A stretch of DNA of 64,000 nucleotides from Glycomyces artemisiae (GCF_003002955.1 NZ_PVTJ01000003.1:124001-188000); one strand, 5' to 3'. Shown: positions 23,767 to 32,768, counted from the stretch's first letter. The notes: generated by a model from the sequence alone, not told the origin. Numbers and translations: made by a program.

Positions 23767-25260
23767 TCATTCGGCGTTCAAGACGATGGAGTGCCATCCG
23801 GTGGCACCGTTCGGGAAGGGCGCGGCCCGCTCCGAGGTCTGGACGGCGCCGTCGCCGTCGGTGGCGCGGACCTCCAAGGTGCGGCGGCCGGGCGCCGCGT
23901 CCCAGGTCCACTTCCACTGGCGCCACGTGTCCTCGCCGATGACGGGCGCGAGTTCGGCCTCGTTCCAGGGGCCCCCGTCGGCGCGGACCTCGACGCGGGC
24001 GATGCCGCGGCGCTGGGCCCAGGCGACCCCGGCGACGGTGACCGGCCCGGCCGGAACGGTCGCGAGGGGCTTGGGAGTGTCGATGCGCGAGAAGGTCTTG
24101 ACCGGCGCCTGCGCGTCCCAGTCGCGGCGGACCCAGTAGGCGTCGAAGTCCGCGAAGGACGACAGCTCGATCTCGACGAGCCACTTGGTGGCCGAGACGT
24201 ACCCGTACAGGCCGGGGACGATCATGCGCACCGGGAACCCGTGCTCCAGCGGGAGCGGGCGGCCGTTCATGCCGACGGCCACGAGCGCGTCGCGCCCGTC
24301 GGTGCAGACCGCGGTCGGCGTGCCCGCGGTCCAGCCGTCGGCCGAGCGCGAGACCACCTGGTCCGCACCGGGTTCGGGACCGGCCTCGGCGAGGAGGCCG
24401 GCGAGCGGCACGCCGAGCCAGCGCGCATTCCCGGCGAGGTTCCCGCCGACCTCGTTGGAGACGCAGGAGATCGTGATCTCCCGTTCGACCAGACCGCGGT
24501 CCAGGAGGTCTCTATAGGACAGCTCCATGGGGTTCGCGACGCGGCCGGTGATGCGGAGCCGGTAGTCCTCGGGGAGGAGGCGCGGCAGGACCAGGGCGGT
24601 GTCGACGCGGTAGAAGTCGGCGTTCGGCGTCAGATAGGGGGTGAGGCCGTCCACGTCGAGGCCGGCGCCCGCGGGCCCGACGTCGACGGGCGCGGGCAGA
24701 TCGACCGCGGCGCGGGCGTCTTCGAGGTCCGAGGTGCCGGTGAGCCGCCAGCCCGCCGCGCCGGCCAGCCCGGCGCCGCCGAGGGCGATGAGGACGCCCC
24801 GGCGGTCGACGGCCCGGCCCGGCGCGGCGGAGCCGTCCGAGCGTTCGCGGAGCAGCATCGCGAGGACGCCCGCGCCGCAGGCGGCGCCCACGAGGGACGG
24901 GAGCGCCCACGACGGGGAGGCGGCGGGGCGGGCGAGGGCGGCTGCCGCGCCCGCCCCGCCGAGGAGGGCCAGGACCGCGTACCCGGTCCAGGGGCGCCGA
25001 CGGGCGGCGACGCCGGTCGCGGCGGCGAGCGCGGCGATCACCGTGCCGATCCCGGCCAGGAGTGCGAGCTTGTCGTACTCGCCGAAGGTGCGGATCGCGA
25101 ACTCCTTGACGGGTTCGGGGACCGCGTCGACCACGGCGGCGCCGATCGCGGCGACCGGGGCGCTGCCGGGGTCGACGGCGGCGGCCGCGAGCTGCGCGGT
25201 CGCGACCGCGACGGCGGCGCAGGCGATGCCGGCGAGTGCGGCGGCGATGGTCGGTCTCAT
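23767..25260 (-). CDS. Membrane molybdopterin-dependent (sulfite-oxidase-fold) oxidoreductase
   Basis: The 497-residue protein has about four membrane helices in the first 170 residues (segments near 5-28, 65-82, 93-110 and 120-136, plus GVLIALGGAGLAGAAGW near 155). A sulfite-oxidase-type domain then faces outward. The molybdenum ligand Cys266 sits in ITISCVSNEVGG, followed by the GNARWLGVPL block. A Mo-cofactor dimerisation-type beta domain (VTVAGVAWAQ... to the end) closes the protein. I chose ATG 25260, not the ATG nine bases upstream, because a SigK-type promoter ends 7 nt before it and the upstream ATG overlaps the -10 box. The transcript is therefore leaderless. The substrate may be oxidised methionine or another S/N-oxide; this is not determinable. 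Confidence 0.88.
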   Translation of the reverse strand: MRPTIAAALAGIACAAVAVATAQLAAAAVDPGSAPVAAIGAAVVDAVPEPVKEFAIRTFGEYDKLALLAGIGTVIAALAAATGVAARRRPWTGYAVLALLGGAGAAAALARPAASPSWALPSLVGAACGAGVLAMLLRERSDGSAAPGRAVDRRGVLIALGGAGLAGAAGWRLTGTSDLEDARAAVDLPAPVDVGPAGAGLDVDGLTPYLTPNADFYRVDTALVLPRLLPEDYRLRITGRVANPMELSYRDLLDRGLVEREITISCVSNEVGGNLAGNARWLGVPLAGLLAEAGPEPGADQVVSRSADGWTAGTPTAVCTDGRDALVAVGMNGRPLPLEHGFPVRMIVPGLYGYVSATKWLVEIELSSFADFDAYWVRRDWDAQAPVKTFSRIDTPKPLATVPAGPVTVAGVAWAQRRGIARVEVRADGGPWNEAELAPVIGEDTWRQWKWTWDAAPGRRTLEVRATDGDGAVQTSERAAPFPNGATGWHSIVLNAE

Positions 25261-25267
25261 GCCCCTC

Positions 25268-25294
25268 ATTCGGGGGCGGGCGGGCCGCGGATGG
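25268..25294 (-). promoter_or_regulatory. SigK-type promoter of the molybdopterin oxidoreductase gene
   Basis: On the minus strand CCATCC (25294-25289), 15 nt, then CCGAAT (25273-25268) match the mycobacterial SigK consensus hexamers exactly, as I recall them. The ATG at 25260 begins 7 nt after the -10 box, implying a leaderless mRNA. Confidence 0.7.
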
Positions 25295-25341
25295 GTCGGC
25301 GGGGAAAGAATTCCGGATGTTTTTCCCGGCGGGTGCGAAAG

Positions 25342-25367
25342 CGGGCCCGGCCGTGCGGCCGGGCCCG
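25342..25367 (-). terminator. Terminator after rskA
   Basis: A perfect 11-bp stem (25342-25352 with 25357-25367, loop GTGC) is followed on the minus strand by GCTTTCGC. It lies 13 nt past the anti-sigma factor stop and separates the sigK-rskA transcript from the oxidoreductase gene. Confidence 0.7.
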
Positions 25368-25380
25368 TGTCGGCTGGGGG

Positions 25381-26121
25381 TCAGCCCTCCAGCGGGACGC
25401 CCGCCACCAGCGGGAGGGTCGGCGTCTCGGAGCCCCCTGCGGGCTCCTGGGTGACGCCGATGAGCTCGGCGTCGCCGAGCCCCTCGACGAGCATCGTCGC
25501 GGAGCGGTCGCCCGGGTCCATGACGCCCGCGGAGACCTGGCCTTCGGGGTCGACCATCCAGATCTGGTAGGACCGCTCCTCGCCGATCGCGGCGAGCCCG
25601 GCGAGGACCACCACGGCCTTGTCGAGCTGCTCGGAGTACACGACGCTGACCTTGCCGCCGCCGTCGGCCGCGATCGACCCGATCGCGGCGTCCCCGGATT
25701 CGAGGACGGCGGCGATCTGGTCCGACCGGGACGGCTCGGTGTCGCGCATGACCGACCAGGTGACGATGCCGCCGACGACGGCCATGACCGCGGCGAGGGC
25801 CCCGGCGGCGAGCGCGAGCCGCAGGCGCGGCATGCCGCGGTGGCGGCGTAGGCGGGGCCGGGCGGTGCGGGGTTCGGCCGCGGGCGGTTCGGGGGCCTCC
25901 TGGCGGGTGCGGGCGACCTCGGTGAGGACGCGGGCGCGCAGCCGCGGGGGCGGGTCGGCGATCGTCACGTCGGAGAGACGCCAGACGGCCTCGCGCAGCT
26001 CGGCGGCCTCCTGGGCGCAGGATTCGCATTCGCCGAGGTGGTGCTCGACTTCGGCGCGCTCGTCATCGTCGAGGGCGTCGACGGCCCAGGCGCCGATGAG
26101 AGTGTGGACGTCGGCGCTCAT
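25381..26121 (-). CDS. rskA: RskA-like anti-sigma factor
   Basis: The 246-residue protein has an N-terminal zinc-finger-like anti-sigma domain. HTLIGAWAVDALDDDE opens it, and HHLGECESCAQE carries the H-x3-C-x2-C motif near residues 27-37. One membrane helix lies at about 100-122. The extracytoplasmic RskA domain (about 130-246) keeps YQIWMVDPEG and a closing EPAGGSETPTLP, the hallmarks of this family. RskA holds SigK at the membrane and releases it on regulated proteolysis after a redox or envelope signal. It overlaps sigK by 4 bp (ATGA), giving tight stoichiometry. The neighbouring fasciclin and molybdopterin genes match the SigK regulon known from mycobacteria. Confidence 0.9.
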   Translation of the reverse strand: MSADVHTLIGAWAVDALDDDERAEVEHHLGECESCAQEAAELREAVWRLSDVTIADPPPRLRARVLTEVARTRQEAPEPPAAEPRTARPRLRRHRGMPRLRLALAAGALAAVMAVVGGIVTWSVMRDTEPSRSDQIAAVLESGDAAIGSIAADGGGKVSVVYSEQLDKAVVVLAGLAAIGEERSYQIWMVDPEGQVSAGVMDPGDRSATMLVEGLGDAELIGVTQEPAGGSETPTLPLVAGVPLEG

Positions 26122-26660
26122 CGGGCCACCTCCAGGCAGTCGCGCAGTTTGAGCAGGCCGTCCCTGATGCGGGACTTGACGGTGGGCACGGCGGCGCCCA
26201 GCAGGGACGCGACCTGCCGGTAGGTGTGGCCGCCGTAGTAGGCGAGGGTGACGGCCTGCCGCTGGAGCTCGGTGAGGGTCCCCAGGCAGCGGCGGACCTG
26301 CCGGTGCTCCAGGCGGGTCGCGGCGGCCTCCGCGACGGCGTCGTACTCGGGTTCGGACTGGGCTGCGGCGCGGCGCTCGCGGTCGCCGGAGGCCTGGGCG
26401 GACCTGACGCGGTCGACGGCGCGGCGGTGCGCGATGGTCGAGATCCACGCGCCGGCGGACCCGCGGGAGGGGTCGAAGCGGGTCGCGGTGCGCCAGATTT
26501 CGACGAGGACCTCCTGCGCGACCTCCTCGGCCTGCGCGGGGTCGCGCAGGACGCGCAGGCACAGGCCGTAGACGCGCGGGGCGGCCTCGTCGTAGAGGCG
26601 CGCGAAGGCGTCGTCGTCGCCCAGCGCCGTGCCGTGCAGCAGCTGTTCGAGCGCGGGCAT
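26118..26660 (-). CDS. sigK: ECF sigma factor, SigK-like
   Basis: The 180-residue ECF sigma factor has region 2 ([21 protein letters not shown]... to [13 protein letters not shown], about 20-85) and region 4 ([23 protein letters not shown]...[16 protein letters not shown], about 120-178). The DNA-reading helix falls near VPTVKSRI. I chose ATG 26660 because a GAGGAGGCGAGG Shine-Dalgarno stretch lies directly before it; longer in-frame starts lack support. Pairing with RskA and the fasciclin/molybdopterin genes identifies the SigK group. No clear SigK-type promoter is seen in front of sigK itself, so autoregulation is not evident, unlike some relatives. Confidence 0.9.
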   Translation of the reverse strand: MPALEQLLHGTALGDDDAFARLYDEAAPRVYGLCLRVLRDPAQAEEVAQEVLVEIWRTATRFDPSRGSAGAWISTIAHRRAVDRVRSAQASGDRERRAAAQSEPEYDAVAEAAATRLEHRQVRRCLGTLTELQRQAVTLAYYGGHTYRQVASLLGAAVPTVKSRIRDGLLKLRDCLEVAR

Positions 26661-26878
26661 CCTCGCCTCCTCTACCGCCGTACGCCGGTGTCCGCCTGTG
26701 GCCCAGGCCGATGGATTCCCCCTTGTGGACATCATCATGCTCCGCTCGGTTTGTCAACTCCGGTCGACCACGATTCGGAGCCGAGCGGCTCGCGGACGGG
26801 TCCGGTCACGGAGCAATTTCGGGGCGGGCGACAATGGCCCGGACGGACTCCTCACCATCGCATCCGATAGGCCCTCCC

Positions 26879-28111
26879 ATGACGAAACGACAATTCCCCC
26901 GGCCCCACGACCTCTTGCCGTTGATACGTTTCAAAACGCCGGACTTCAACGCGAAGCGGCGGCGTCTGAACGCCGCGCTCACCATCAGTGACCTGCGCCG
27001 GATTGCGGCGCGGCGCACCCCGCGCGCGGCCTTCGACTACACCGAGGGCGCCGCCGAGGGCGAGCTGTCGCTCGCGCGGGCGCGGCAGGCGTTCGCGGAC
27101 ATCGAGTTCCACCCCGCGATCCTCAGGGACGTCTCGAAGGTCGACACCGGCTGGGACGTGCTCGGGAAGCGCTCGGCACTCCCGTTCGGCATCGCGCCCA
27201 CCGGGTTCACCCGCATGATGCACACCGAGGGCGAGATCGCCGGGGCCGGAGCCGCCGCCGCGGCGGGCATCCCGTTCGCGCTCTCCACGATGGGGACGAC
27301 CCCGATCGAGGACGTCGCCGCCGCGGGCGGTCCCGAAGGGCGCCACTGGTTCCAGCTGTACATGTGGAAGGACCGCGACCGGTCGATGGCCCTCGTCGAG
27401 CGGGCCGCCGCGGCCGGGTTCGACACGCTCCTGGTCACCGTCGACGTACCCGTCGCCGGAGCCCGGTTGCGGGACAAGCGCAACGGCTTCTCGATTCCGC
27501 CCGCGATCACTCCGAAGACGTTCTTCAACATGGCCTCGCGCCCGGCCTGGTGGTTCGACATGCTCACCACCGAGCCCCTCTCGTTCGCCTCGCTCAACCG
27601 CTGGTCGGGGACGATCGCCGAACTCCTCGACACCATGTTCGACCCGACGGTGGACTACGCGGACCTCGCGTGGATCAAGGAGCAGTGGCCCGGGAAGATC
27701 GTCGTCAAAGGCGTCCAGACCGTCGCGGACGCCAAGCGCTGCGCCGACCTCGGCGTCGACGCCGTCACGCTCTCCAACCACGGCGGCCGCCAGCTCGACC
27801 GCGCCCCGATCCCCTTCCACCTCCTCCCCCACGTGGTGAAGGAAGTCGGGAGCGACATCGAGGTGCACCTGGACACCGGCATCATGTCCGGCGCCGACAT
27901 CGTCGCGTCAGTCGCCTTGGGCGCCAGGTACACCATGATCGGCCGCGCCTACCTGTACGGGCTCATGGCCGGAGGGCGCGAGGGCGTCGACCGCGCCATC
28001 GCCATCCTCCGCGAAGAGGTCGAGCGGACGATGAAGCTCCTCGGCGTGGCCTCGCTCGACGAACTCGAACCCGCCCACGTCACGCAGTTGCAGCGACTGG
28101 TACGCGTCTGA
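26879..28111 (+). CDS. FMN-dependent alpha-hydroxy-acid oxidase/dehydrogenase (LldD family)
   Basis: The 410-residue protein follows the FMN-dependent 2-hydroxyacid dehydrogenase family (lactate, mandelate and glycolate oxidases). It opens with [27 protein letters not shown] (near 40-65). [18 protein letters not shown] binds FMN near 110, and [15 protein letters not shown] contains the catalytic His and substrate Arg near 300. [13 protein letters not shown] and a closing [15 protein letters not shown] follow. ATG 26879 sits at the start of the usual N-terminal extension. It is most like the L-lactate dehydrogenase subgroup, although the precise hydroxy acid is uncertain. The 3-prime end overlaps the MFS gene on the other strand by 32 bp. 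The 218-bp region upstream holds no other gene; a weak GACAAT element is visible. Confidence 0.9.
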   Translation: MTKRQFPRPHDLLPLIRFKTPDFNAKRRRLNAALTISDLRRIAARRTPRAAFDYTEGAAEGELSLARARQAFADIEFHPAILRDVSKVDTGWDVLGKRSALPFGIAPTGFTRMMHTEGEIAGAGAAAAAGIPFALSTMGTTPIEDVAAAGGPEGRHWFQLYMWKDRDRSMALVERAAAAGFDTLLVTVDVPVAGARLRDKRNGFSIPPAITPKTFFNMASRPAWWFDMLTTEPLSFASLNRWSGTIAELLDTMFDPTVDYADLAWIKEQWPGKIVVKGVQTVADAKRCADLGVDAVTLSNHGGRQLDRAPIPFHLLPHVVKEVGSDIEVHLDTGIMSGADIVASVALGARYTMIGRAYLYGLMAGGREGVDRAIAILREEVERTMKLLGVASLDELEPAHVTQLQRLVRV

Positions 28112-29366
28112 TCGCGAGGGACATCACCGCGGCGAGCGCGCACAGCGCTCCCGCGGTGAACCACGCCGGGTCGTAGTTCCCGGTCGCGTCGCGCACGAAG
28201 CCCGCGCCCCAGGCGATGAGGGCCGCGCCGACCTGGTGGGAGGCGAGGACCCAGCCGAAGACGACCGCGCCGTCCTCGCCGAAGTGCTCGCGGCACAGCG
28301 CGATCGTGGGCGGGACCGTCGCGACCCAGTCGAGGCCGTAGAAGACGATGAAGAACAGCATCGGCGGCTTGACGTCGCCCGCGAACAGGGTCGGGAGCGC
28401 GAGCAGCGAGAGGCCGCGGAGCGCGTAGTAGACCGCCAGGAGCATCCGCGGGTCGAACCGGTCGGTGAGCCAGCCGGAGAAGATCGTGCCGATCAGGTCG
28501 ACCACGCCGATGACCGCCAGGAGCGACGCGGCGGCCGTCAGAGGCATGCCGTGGTCGTGGGCGGCGGGCACGAAGTGGGCGCCGACGAGGCCGTTCGTGG
28601 AGGCGCCGCAGATCGCGAACGTGCCTGCCAGGAGCCAGAACGCGCGGGAGCCGCTGGCCTGCCACAGGCCGCCGAGGGCCCGCTTCGCCGCGCCCTGCGT
28701 CGAGGGCGCGGGTGTCGTGTAGTCGGGGCCCGCGCCGAAGGGCGTGAGGCCCACGTCCTCGGGCCGGTCGCGCACGACGAGGAGGACGAGCGGGACCATC
28801 GCGAGTGCGGTGGCGGCCACCAGGAGCGAGGCCGCGCGCCATCCCGGGCCCTCGACGAGCAGGCCGACGAGCGGCAGGAACACGAGCTGCCCGGCCGCGC
28901 CCCCGGCGGTGAGGATGCCGGAGACGAGGCCGCGGCGGGCGATGAACCAGCGGTTGGTGATCGTGGCGACGAACGCCATCGCCATGGACCCGGTGCCGAT
29001 GCCGACGATGAAGCCCCAGCACAGGACCAGCTGCCACGACGCGGTCATGAAGACCGTGGCGCCGCCGCCGAGGGCGATGAGGCCCAGGGCGATCGCCACG
29101 ACGCGGCGGATCCCGTACCGCTCCTGGAGCGCGGAGGCGAACGGCGAGAACAGGCCGTAGAGCAGGATGTTCACGGAGATGGCGGCGGAGATCGTGCCGT
29201 GGGACCAGCCGAACTCGGCGTGGAGCGGCTCGATGAAGACGCTCGGGGTGGCGCGGAAGGCGGCCGCGCCGACGACGGCGACGAAGCTGACGGCGGCGAC
29301 CCACCACGCGCGGTGGACGGTGCGGCGTCTGGTCTGCTCGGGGGATTCCGGGGCTGCGATGGACAT
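28080..29366 (-). CDS. MFS transporter (monocarboxylate/OFA-like)
   Basis: The 428-residue membrane protein has 12 predicted helices. The order is [15 protein letters not shown] (near 20), the loop motif after helix 2, [29 protein letters not shown], then two six-helix halves split by a loop near 200-225. It looks like the oxalate:formate-antiporter/monocarboxylate branch of the MFS, given the FGWS/T motif. ATG 29366 was chosen as the first Met before typical sequence. It is divergent from the GlxA-type regulator (70 bp), which may control it. It is convergent with the hydroxy-acid oxidase gene, overlapping its last 32 bp. Import of a hydroxy acid used by that oxidase is a plausible inference. 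Confidence 0.88.
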   Translation of the reverse strand: MSIAAPESPEQTRRRTVHRAWWVAAVSFVAVVGAAAFRATPSVFIEPLHAEFGWSHGTISAAISVNILLYGLFSPFASALQERYGIRRVVAIALGLIALGGGATVFMTASWQLVLCWGFIVGIGTGSMAMAFVATITNRWFIARRGLVSGILTAGGAAGQLVFLPLVGLLVEGPGWRAASLLVAATALAMVPLVLLVVRDRPEDVGLTPFGAGPDYTTPAPSTQGAAKRALGGLWQASGSRAFWLLAGTFAICGASTNGLVGAHFVPAAHDHGMPLTAAASLLAVIGVVDLIGTIFSGWLTDRFDPRMLLAVYYALRGLSLLALPTLFAGDVKPPMLFFIVFYGLDWVATVPPTIALCREHFGEDGAVVFGWVLASHQVGAALIAWGAGFVRDATGNYDPAWFTAGALCALAAVMSLAIRRVPVAATA

Positions 29367-29436
29367 GGATACAGCTTCGCCGAGCCGCGGCCGGGCGGCC
29401 AGTGGCCCGCAGGCCAACATGTGCGAAGATCGGGCC

Positions 29437-30414
29437 ATGAGCGTCTTTCGGCATCCCGGGCGGCACCGCGTGGCGGTCCTGGTCCGGCACGGGCTCCTCC
29501 CGGTCGAGCTGGGCATCCCGCACCGCGTGTTCGGCTCCGCGAAGTCCGGCGGGGAGCACCTGTACGAGGTCGTCACCTGCGCGCCGGAGCCTGGCGAGAT
29601 CCGCACCGACGCCGACGTCACCGTGAACGTCAAGCACGGGCCGGAGGCGCTCGCCGAGGCCGAGACGGTCGTGGTGCCCTCGGCGCACGAGTCGGACGAG
29701 TCGTGGACGGCGGGGCGGCTGCCCGCGGACGTGGCCGCGGCGTTGGAGCGCATCCGGCCGGAGGCGCGGATCGCGTCGATCTGCACGGGGTCGTTCGTGC
29801 TCGCCGCGGCGGGGATGCTCGACGGGCGGTCGGCGACGACGCACTGGGACGCGGCCGAGCGGTTCCGGCGGCTCTATCCGAAGGTGCGGCTGGAGCCGGA
29901 GGTGCTGTACACCGAGGACGGGCGCGTGCTCACTTCGGCGGGCGTGGCCTCCGGGTTCGACCTGTGCCTGCATATGACGCGGCTCGATTTCGGTGTGGCC
30001 GTGGCGAACCGGGTGGCGCGGCGGGCCGTGGTGCCGCCGCACCGCGACGGCGGCCAGGCCCAGTACATCGAACGGCCGGTGCCCGAGGCGGGGTCGGCCG
30101 CGACGGGCCGGGCGCGGGAGTGGGCGCTCGCCCGCCTCCACGAGCCGCTGACGCTGCGGCAGCTCGCGGAGTGCGAGGCGATGAGCGTCCGCACGTTCAC
30201 GCGGCGCTTCCGCGAGGAGGTCGGCACGTCGCCGCAGCGGTGGCTCCTGCACCAGCGCCTGGAGCGGGCCAGGCACCTGCTGGAGCGCAGCGACGAGCCG
30301 ATCGACCGCGTGGCGGCCGGCGCCGGGTTCGGCTCGGCATCATCGCTGCGCCTGCACTTCCAAGCGGCCCTTGGGGTCACGCCGAGCGCGTACCGCCGGA
30401 CCTTCGCGGGCTAA
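29437..30414 (+). CDS. GlxA-family transcriptional regulator (DJ-1/PfpI plus AraC domains)
   Basis: The 325-residue protein has a DJ-1/PfpI-like domain at about 10-185, with the nucleophile-elbow sequence IASICTGSFVLAAAG near 110-124. A C-terminal AraC-type double helix-turn-helix follows at about 225-322 (LTLRQLAECEAMSVRTFTRRFREEVGTSPQRW, then RVAAGAGFGSASSLRLHF). ATG 29437 follows a GAAGAT -10-like box by 6 nt, so the message is probably leaderless. It is divergent from the MFS gene and convergent with ridA, sharing the CTAA overlap (30411-30414). GlxA regulators usually control neighbouring catabolic or transport genes; the MFS transporter is the best candidate target. The effector is unknown. 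Confidence 0.92.
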   Translation: MSVFRHPGRHRVAVLVRHGLLPVELGIPHRVFGSAKSGGEHLYEVVTCAPEPGEIRTDADVTVNVKHGPEALAEAETVVVPSAHESDESWTAGRLPADVAAALERIRPEARIASICTGSFVLAAAGMLDGRSATTHWDAAERFRRLYPKVRLEPEVLYTEDGRVLTSAGVASGFDLCLHMTRLDFGVAVANRVARRAVVPPHRDGGQAQYIERPVPEAGSAATGRAREWALARLHEPLTLRQLAECEAMSVRTFTRRFREEVGTSPQRWLLHQRLERARHLLERSDEPIDRVAAGAGFGSASSLRLHFQAALGVTPSAYRRTFAG

Positions 30415-30824
30415 GCGACGACCGCGGTCACCCGGATCTCCACGCGCATCCCCGGGGCGCCGAGGGCGGCGACGCCGAGCTCGGTCCAGATCGGGGCGCG
30501 CCCGTTCATGCGCTTGCGGAACTGCTCGGCCATGACGCGGCCGGGGCGCTCTCCGATGTATGCGGGGTCGTCGGGCAGGTGGTAGGAGTTCACGTGGACC
30601 ACGTCGGCCCAGGTGGCGCCCGCAGAGGCGAGGACGCGCTCGACGTTGTCGAAGGCGCGCACGATCTCCTCTTCGAGGTCCTCGGGGAATTCGAGGTCGT
30701 CGTTCCAGCCGCCCTGGCCCGAGATCTCGACGCGGTCGCCGATGCGCACGGCCTGGCTGTAGCCGAGCATCCCGTGCAGCTTCTCGCCGGCCCCGGGGGT
30801 GATGATGAACTGCGGCTCGCTCAT
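30411..30824 (-). CDS. RidA-family protein (YjgF/YER057c/UK114)
   Basis: The 137-residue protein has the RidA fold pattern. GYSQAVRIGDRVEISGQGGWND lies near 20-42. A middle helix (AFDNVERVLASAGATWADVVHVNSYH) precedes an ALGAPGMRVEIRVTAVV finish, where the Arg in the last strand normally anchors the substrate carboxylate. Archetypal RidA deaminates reactive enamine/imine intermediates and can act as a chaperone when N-chlorinated. The start at 30824 has a strong GGAAGGGG Shine-Dalgarno. It is divergent from a MarR-type repressor across two 20-bp palindromes that overlap its promoter, so repression with release by a signal is likely. It may counter reactive halogen or aldehyde stress, by inference. 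Confidence 0.9.
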   Translation of the reverse strand: MSEPQFIITPGAGEKLHGMLGYSQAVRIGDRVEISGQGGWNDDLEFPEDLEEEIVRAFDNVERVLASAGATWADVVHVNSYHLPDDPAYIGERPGRVMAEQFRKRMNGRAPIWTELGVAALGAPGMRVEIRVTAVVA

Positions 30825-30840
30825 GGCGACCCCTTCCGAT

Positions 30841-30892
30841 TGACTTCATGCTTGAAGTCATCGTAGCAGATTTGACTTCAAGCATGAAGTCA
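30841..30892. promoter_or_regulatory. Twin 20-bp MarR operators between divergent ridA and marR
   Basis: Two perfect palindromes lie at 30841-30860 and 30873-30892. Both have TGACTTCA/TGAAGTCA arms, and they are exact reverse complements of each other with centres 32 bp apart. The ridA -10 box (TACGAT, complement 30860-30865) lies between them, and the marR -10 box TAGACT (30904-30909) is just beyond. The 5-prime operator covers the ridA start and the 3-prime one the marR upstream promoter region. Confidence 0.8.
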
Positions 30893-30915
30893 CGGCCGCC
30901 GGTTAGACTGCGCGT

Positions 30916-31404
30916 ATGGCCGAGACTCCCCGAACCGCCGCGTCCGAGCAGGTCCGCTGGCTCGACCCGGCCGAGAAGGACGCCTGGACCGGGCTCGTCT
31001 CGCTTGTCTACATGCTGCCGCCGCGCCTCGAAGGCCCGCTCCACAAGGAGTGCGGGCTGACCCTTTTCGAGTACCTGGTCCTCAGCCACGTCTCCGAGGC
31101 CCCCGGGCGGCGCCTGCGCATGAGCGAGCTGGCGTTCCTGGCGAACGGCTCGCTCTCGCGCCTGTCCAACGTGGTCAAGCGCTTCGAGCAGCGCGGCTGG
31201 ATGGAGCGCTCGCCCGACCCCGAGGACGGCCGCTACACGATCGCGGCCCTCACCGATGCGGGGTACGGGCTCGTCCAGGCCGCCGCGCCCGTCCACGTGC
31301 GGGCCGTCCGCGAGGCCGCGCTCGACCTCCTCGACGCCGACGACCACGCCGCCCTCGCCCGGATCGCCGAGAAGCTCAGCGTCCGGCCCGTGGACCTCGC
31401 CTGA
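30916..31404 (+). CDS. MarR-family transcriptional regulator
   Basis: The 162-residue protein carries a winged helix at about 55-125. LTLFEYLVLSHVSEAPGRRLRMSELAFLANGSLSRLSNVVKRFEQRGWMERSPDPEDGRYT contains the recognition helix (SLSRLSNVVKRF) and the D-x-R wing signature (EDGRYT). ATG 30916 lies 6 nt after TAGACT, so the mRNA is probably leaderless. The twin operators in front imply autorepression and co-repression of ridA. A Cys (ECGLT near 51) could be a redox switch, although a single Cys makes this tentative. The gene is convergent with the GH30 gene, with a bidirectional hairpin between. Confidence 0.92.
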   Translation: MAETPRTAASEQVRWLDPAEKDAWTGLVSLVYMLPPRLEGPLHKECGLTLFEYLVLSHVSEAPGRRLRMSELAFLANGSLSRLSNVVKRFEQRGWMERSPDPEDGRYTIAALTDAGYGLVQAAAPVHVRAVREAALDLLDADDHAALARIAEKLSVRPVDLA

Positions 31405-31414
31405 GCCGGGACGC

Positions 31415-31452
31415 CGCGCGAGCACCGCGCGGTGCTCGCGGTGCTCGCGCGG
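31415..31452. terminator. Bidirectional hairpin between marR and the GH30 gene
   Basis: CGCGAGCACC (31417-31426) pairs with GGTGCTCGCG (31431-31440), and the overlapping GTGCTCGCGCGG (31441-31452) offers an alternative right arm. It sits between two convergent stops. Confidence 0.6.
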
Positions 31453-31455
31453 GGC

Positions 31456-32721
31456 CTAGTTCAGGACGTAGGTGCGGATGCTCTGCGCGGGGAGCTGGGA
31501 GCCGAAGGAGCCGTTGGTCATCGGGACCGCGTTGGAGGCCGCGAGGGTCTGGCTCGACGTGGTCACCCAGGTCGCGAAGGAGCCCGTGCCGCCGCCTTCG
31601 AGGGTGAAGGGGAGGTACACGGCCGAGGCGTTCTTGTTGACGGCGACCATGACGATCCTGGACCCGCTCTTGAACGCGGAGATGTAGACGCCCGACTGCG
31701 GGTTCGCGGTCGCGGTGATCCGCTGGTAGCCCGGCCGGACCCACTTCGAGTAGTGGGCGAGGTTGGCGCCGCGCTTGCTGATCTGGCCGTCCTCGCGCAT
31801 CGGCCCGTACCCGCGGCGGATGTACCACCAGATGTAGGCCTGGAAGCGGCCGTTCACCAGCGCGCGGTGCACGTGCTCGCCCACGTCGAGGGCGCCGGGC
31901 CACAGGTCGGCCGAGTCGCTGGAGTTGGGGTAGTACACCTCCGACATCCACAGCTCCTTGCCCGCGCCCTTCTGCTGGAACAGCGGGTAGGGGAAGTCCG
32001 CGGGCTGCGTCCCGTACAGGTGCGCGCCGAGGATGTCCATGTTGGCGAGCGCGGCGGCGTCGTTGAGGATCGGGTCGGAGAGGTTCTTGCGGTACTGGAA
32101 GGACTCCGGCGCCATCACGCGGGTGCTGATCACCCCGGAGTTCTCCTTGAGGAAGCGGACGATCTCGGCCGCGGTCCACGCGGTCCATTCGTGCGCGTAG
32201 TCCGGCTCGTTCTGGACGGAGATCGCGTAGAGCTCGACCCCGTTGTTGCGCATGAAGACGACGAAGTCGTTGAGGTGCTGGGCGTAGGCCCCGTACTGGT
32301 CGTAGCGCAGCCGCTTGCCGCCGGAGAAGCTCTCGGTCATGGACGCGGGCGGGTTCCACGGGGACGCGAGCACCTTGGCGCCCAGGGCGACCGCGCGCTG
32401 GGCGGTGGCGACCTCGCGGCTCCAGTTGCTGCGGTCCTCGTGGACGGGGATGCGCAGGATCGAGAAGCCGAGCTGCCCCGCGCCGTTGCCGAACGCCGTG
32501 TCCCGCTGGGCCGCGGTGAGGTCGCTGATCCACACCGTGTGGTTCATCCCTCCGAAGCCCTGGATCGTCTGCTGCCCGATGGAGGGCTGGATGAGGACCG
32601 TGGTCTGCGCGGAGGCCGCGTCGGCGACGAGGGGGGCGCCGATGATCGGAAGCGCTCCCAATGCGAGCAGGGAGCGGCGGCCCAGGCGCGGGGCGCGGGC
32701 GTCGTCGGAGCGGGATGCCAT
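31456..32721 (-). CDS. Secreted GH30-family glycosidase (glucuronoxylanase-like)
   Basis: The 421-residue protein has an N-terminal twin-Arg-like signal (RRSLLALGALPIIGAPLV, cleavage near residue 38), a TIM barrel and a C-terminal beta-sandwich, typical of GH30 subfamily 8 in length. QTIQGFGGMNH opens the catalytic domain. The acid/base Glu172 is in SVQNEPDY, and the nucleophile Glu261 is in WMSEVYYP. A closing QSIRTYVLN is typical. Such enzymes cut glucuronoxylan or related xylans outside the cell. ATG 32721 follows a CCTGGAGGAAC Shine-Dalgarno. A perfect GAAA/TTTC-type palindrome (32769-32784) lies 48 nt upstream and probably mediates sugar-dependent repression. The xylan-versus-galactan preference is not determinable by reading. 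Confidence 0.9.
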   Translation of the reverse strand: MASRSDDARAPRLGRRSLLALGALPIIGAPLVADAASAQTTVLIQPSIGQQTIQGFGGMNHTVWISDLTAAQRDTAFGNGAGQLGFSILRIPVHEDRSNWSREVATAQRAVALGAKVLASPWNPPASMTESFSGGKRLRYDQYGAYAQHLNDFVVFMRNNGVELYAISVQNEPDYAHEWTAWTAAEIVRFLKENSGVISTRVMAPESFQYRKNLSDPILNDAAALANMDILGAHLYGTQPADFPYPLFQQKGAGKELWMSEVYYPNSSDSADLWPGALDVGEHVHRALVNGRFQAYIWWYIRRGYGPMREDGQISKRGANLAHYSKWVRPGYQRITATANPQSGVYISAFKSGSRIVMVAVNKNASAVYLPFTLEGGGTGSFATWVTTSSQTLAASNAVPMTNGSFGSQLPAQSIRTYVLN

Positions 32722-32768
32722 CGTTCCTCCAGGAGGTTGGAAGTTCCAAATGTTCCCGATCACAATAC

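Noticed and set aside
30841-30892. The palindromes before marR as a terminator
   Set aside because: They lie between divergent starts, contain no T-run, and match paired operators better than an RNA hairpin.
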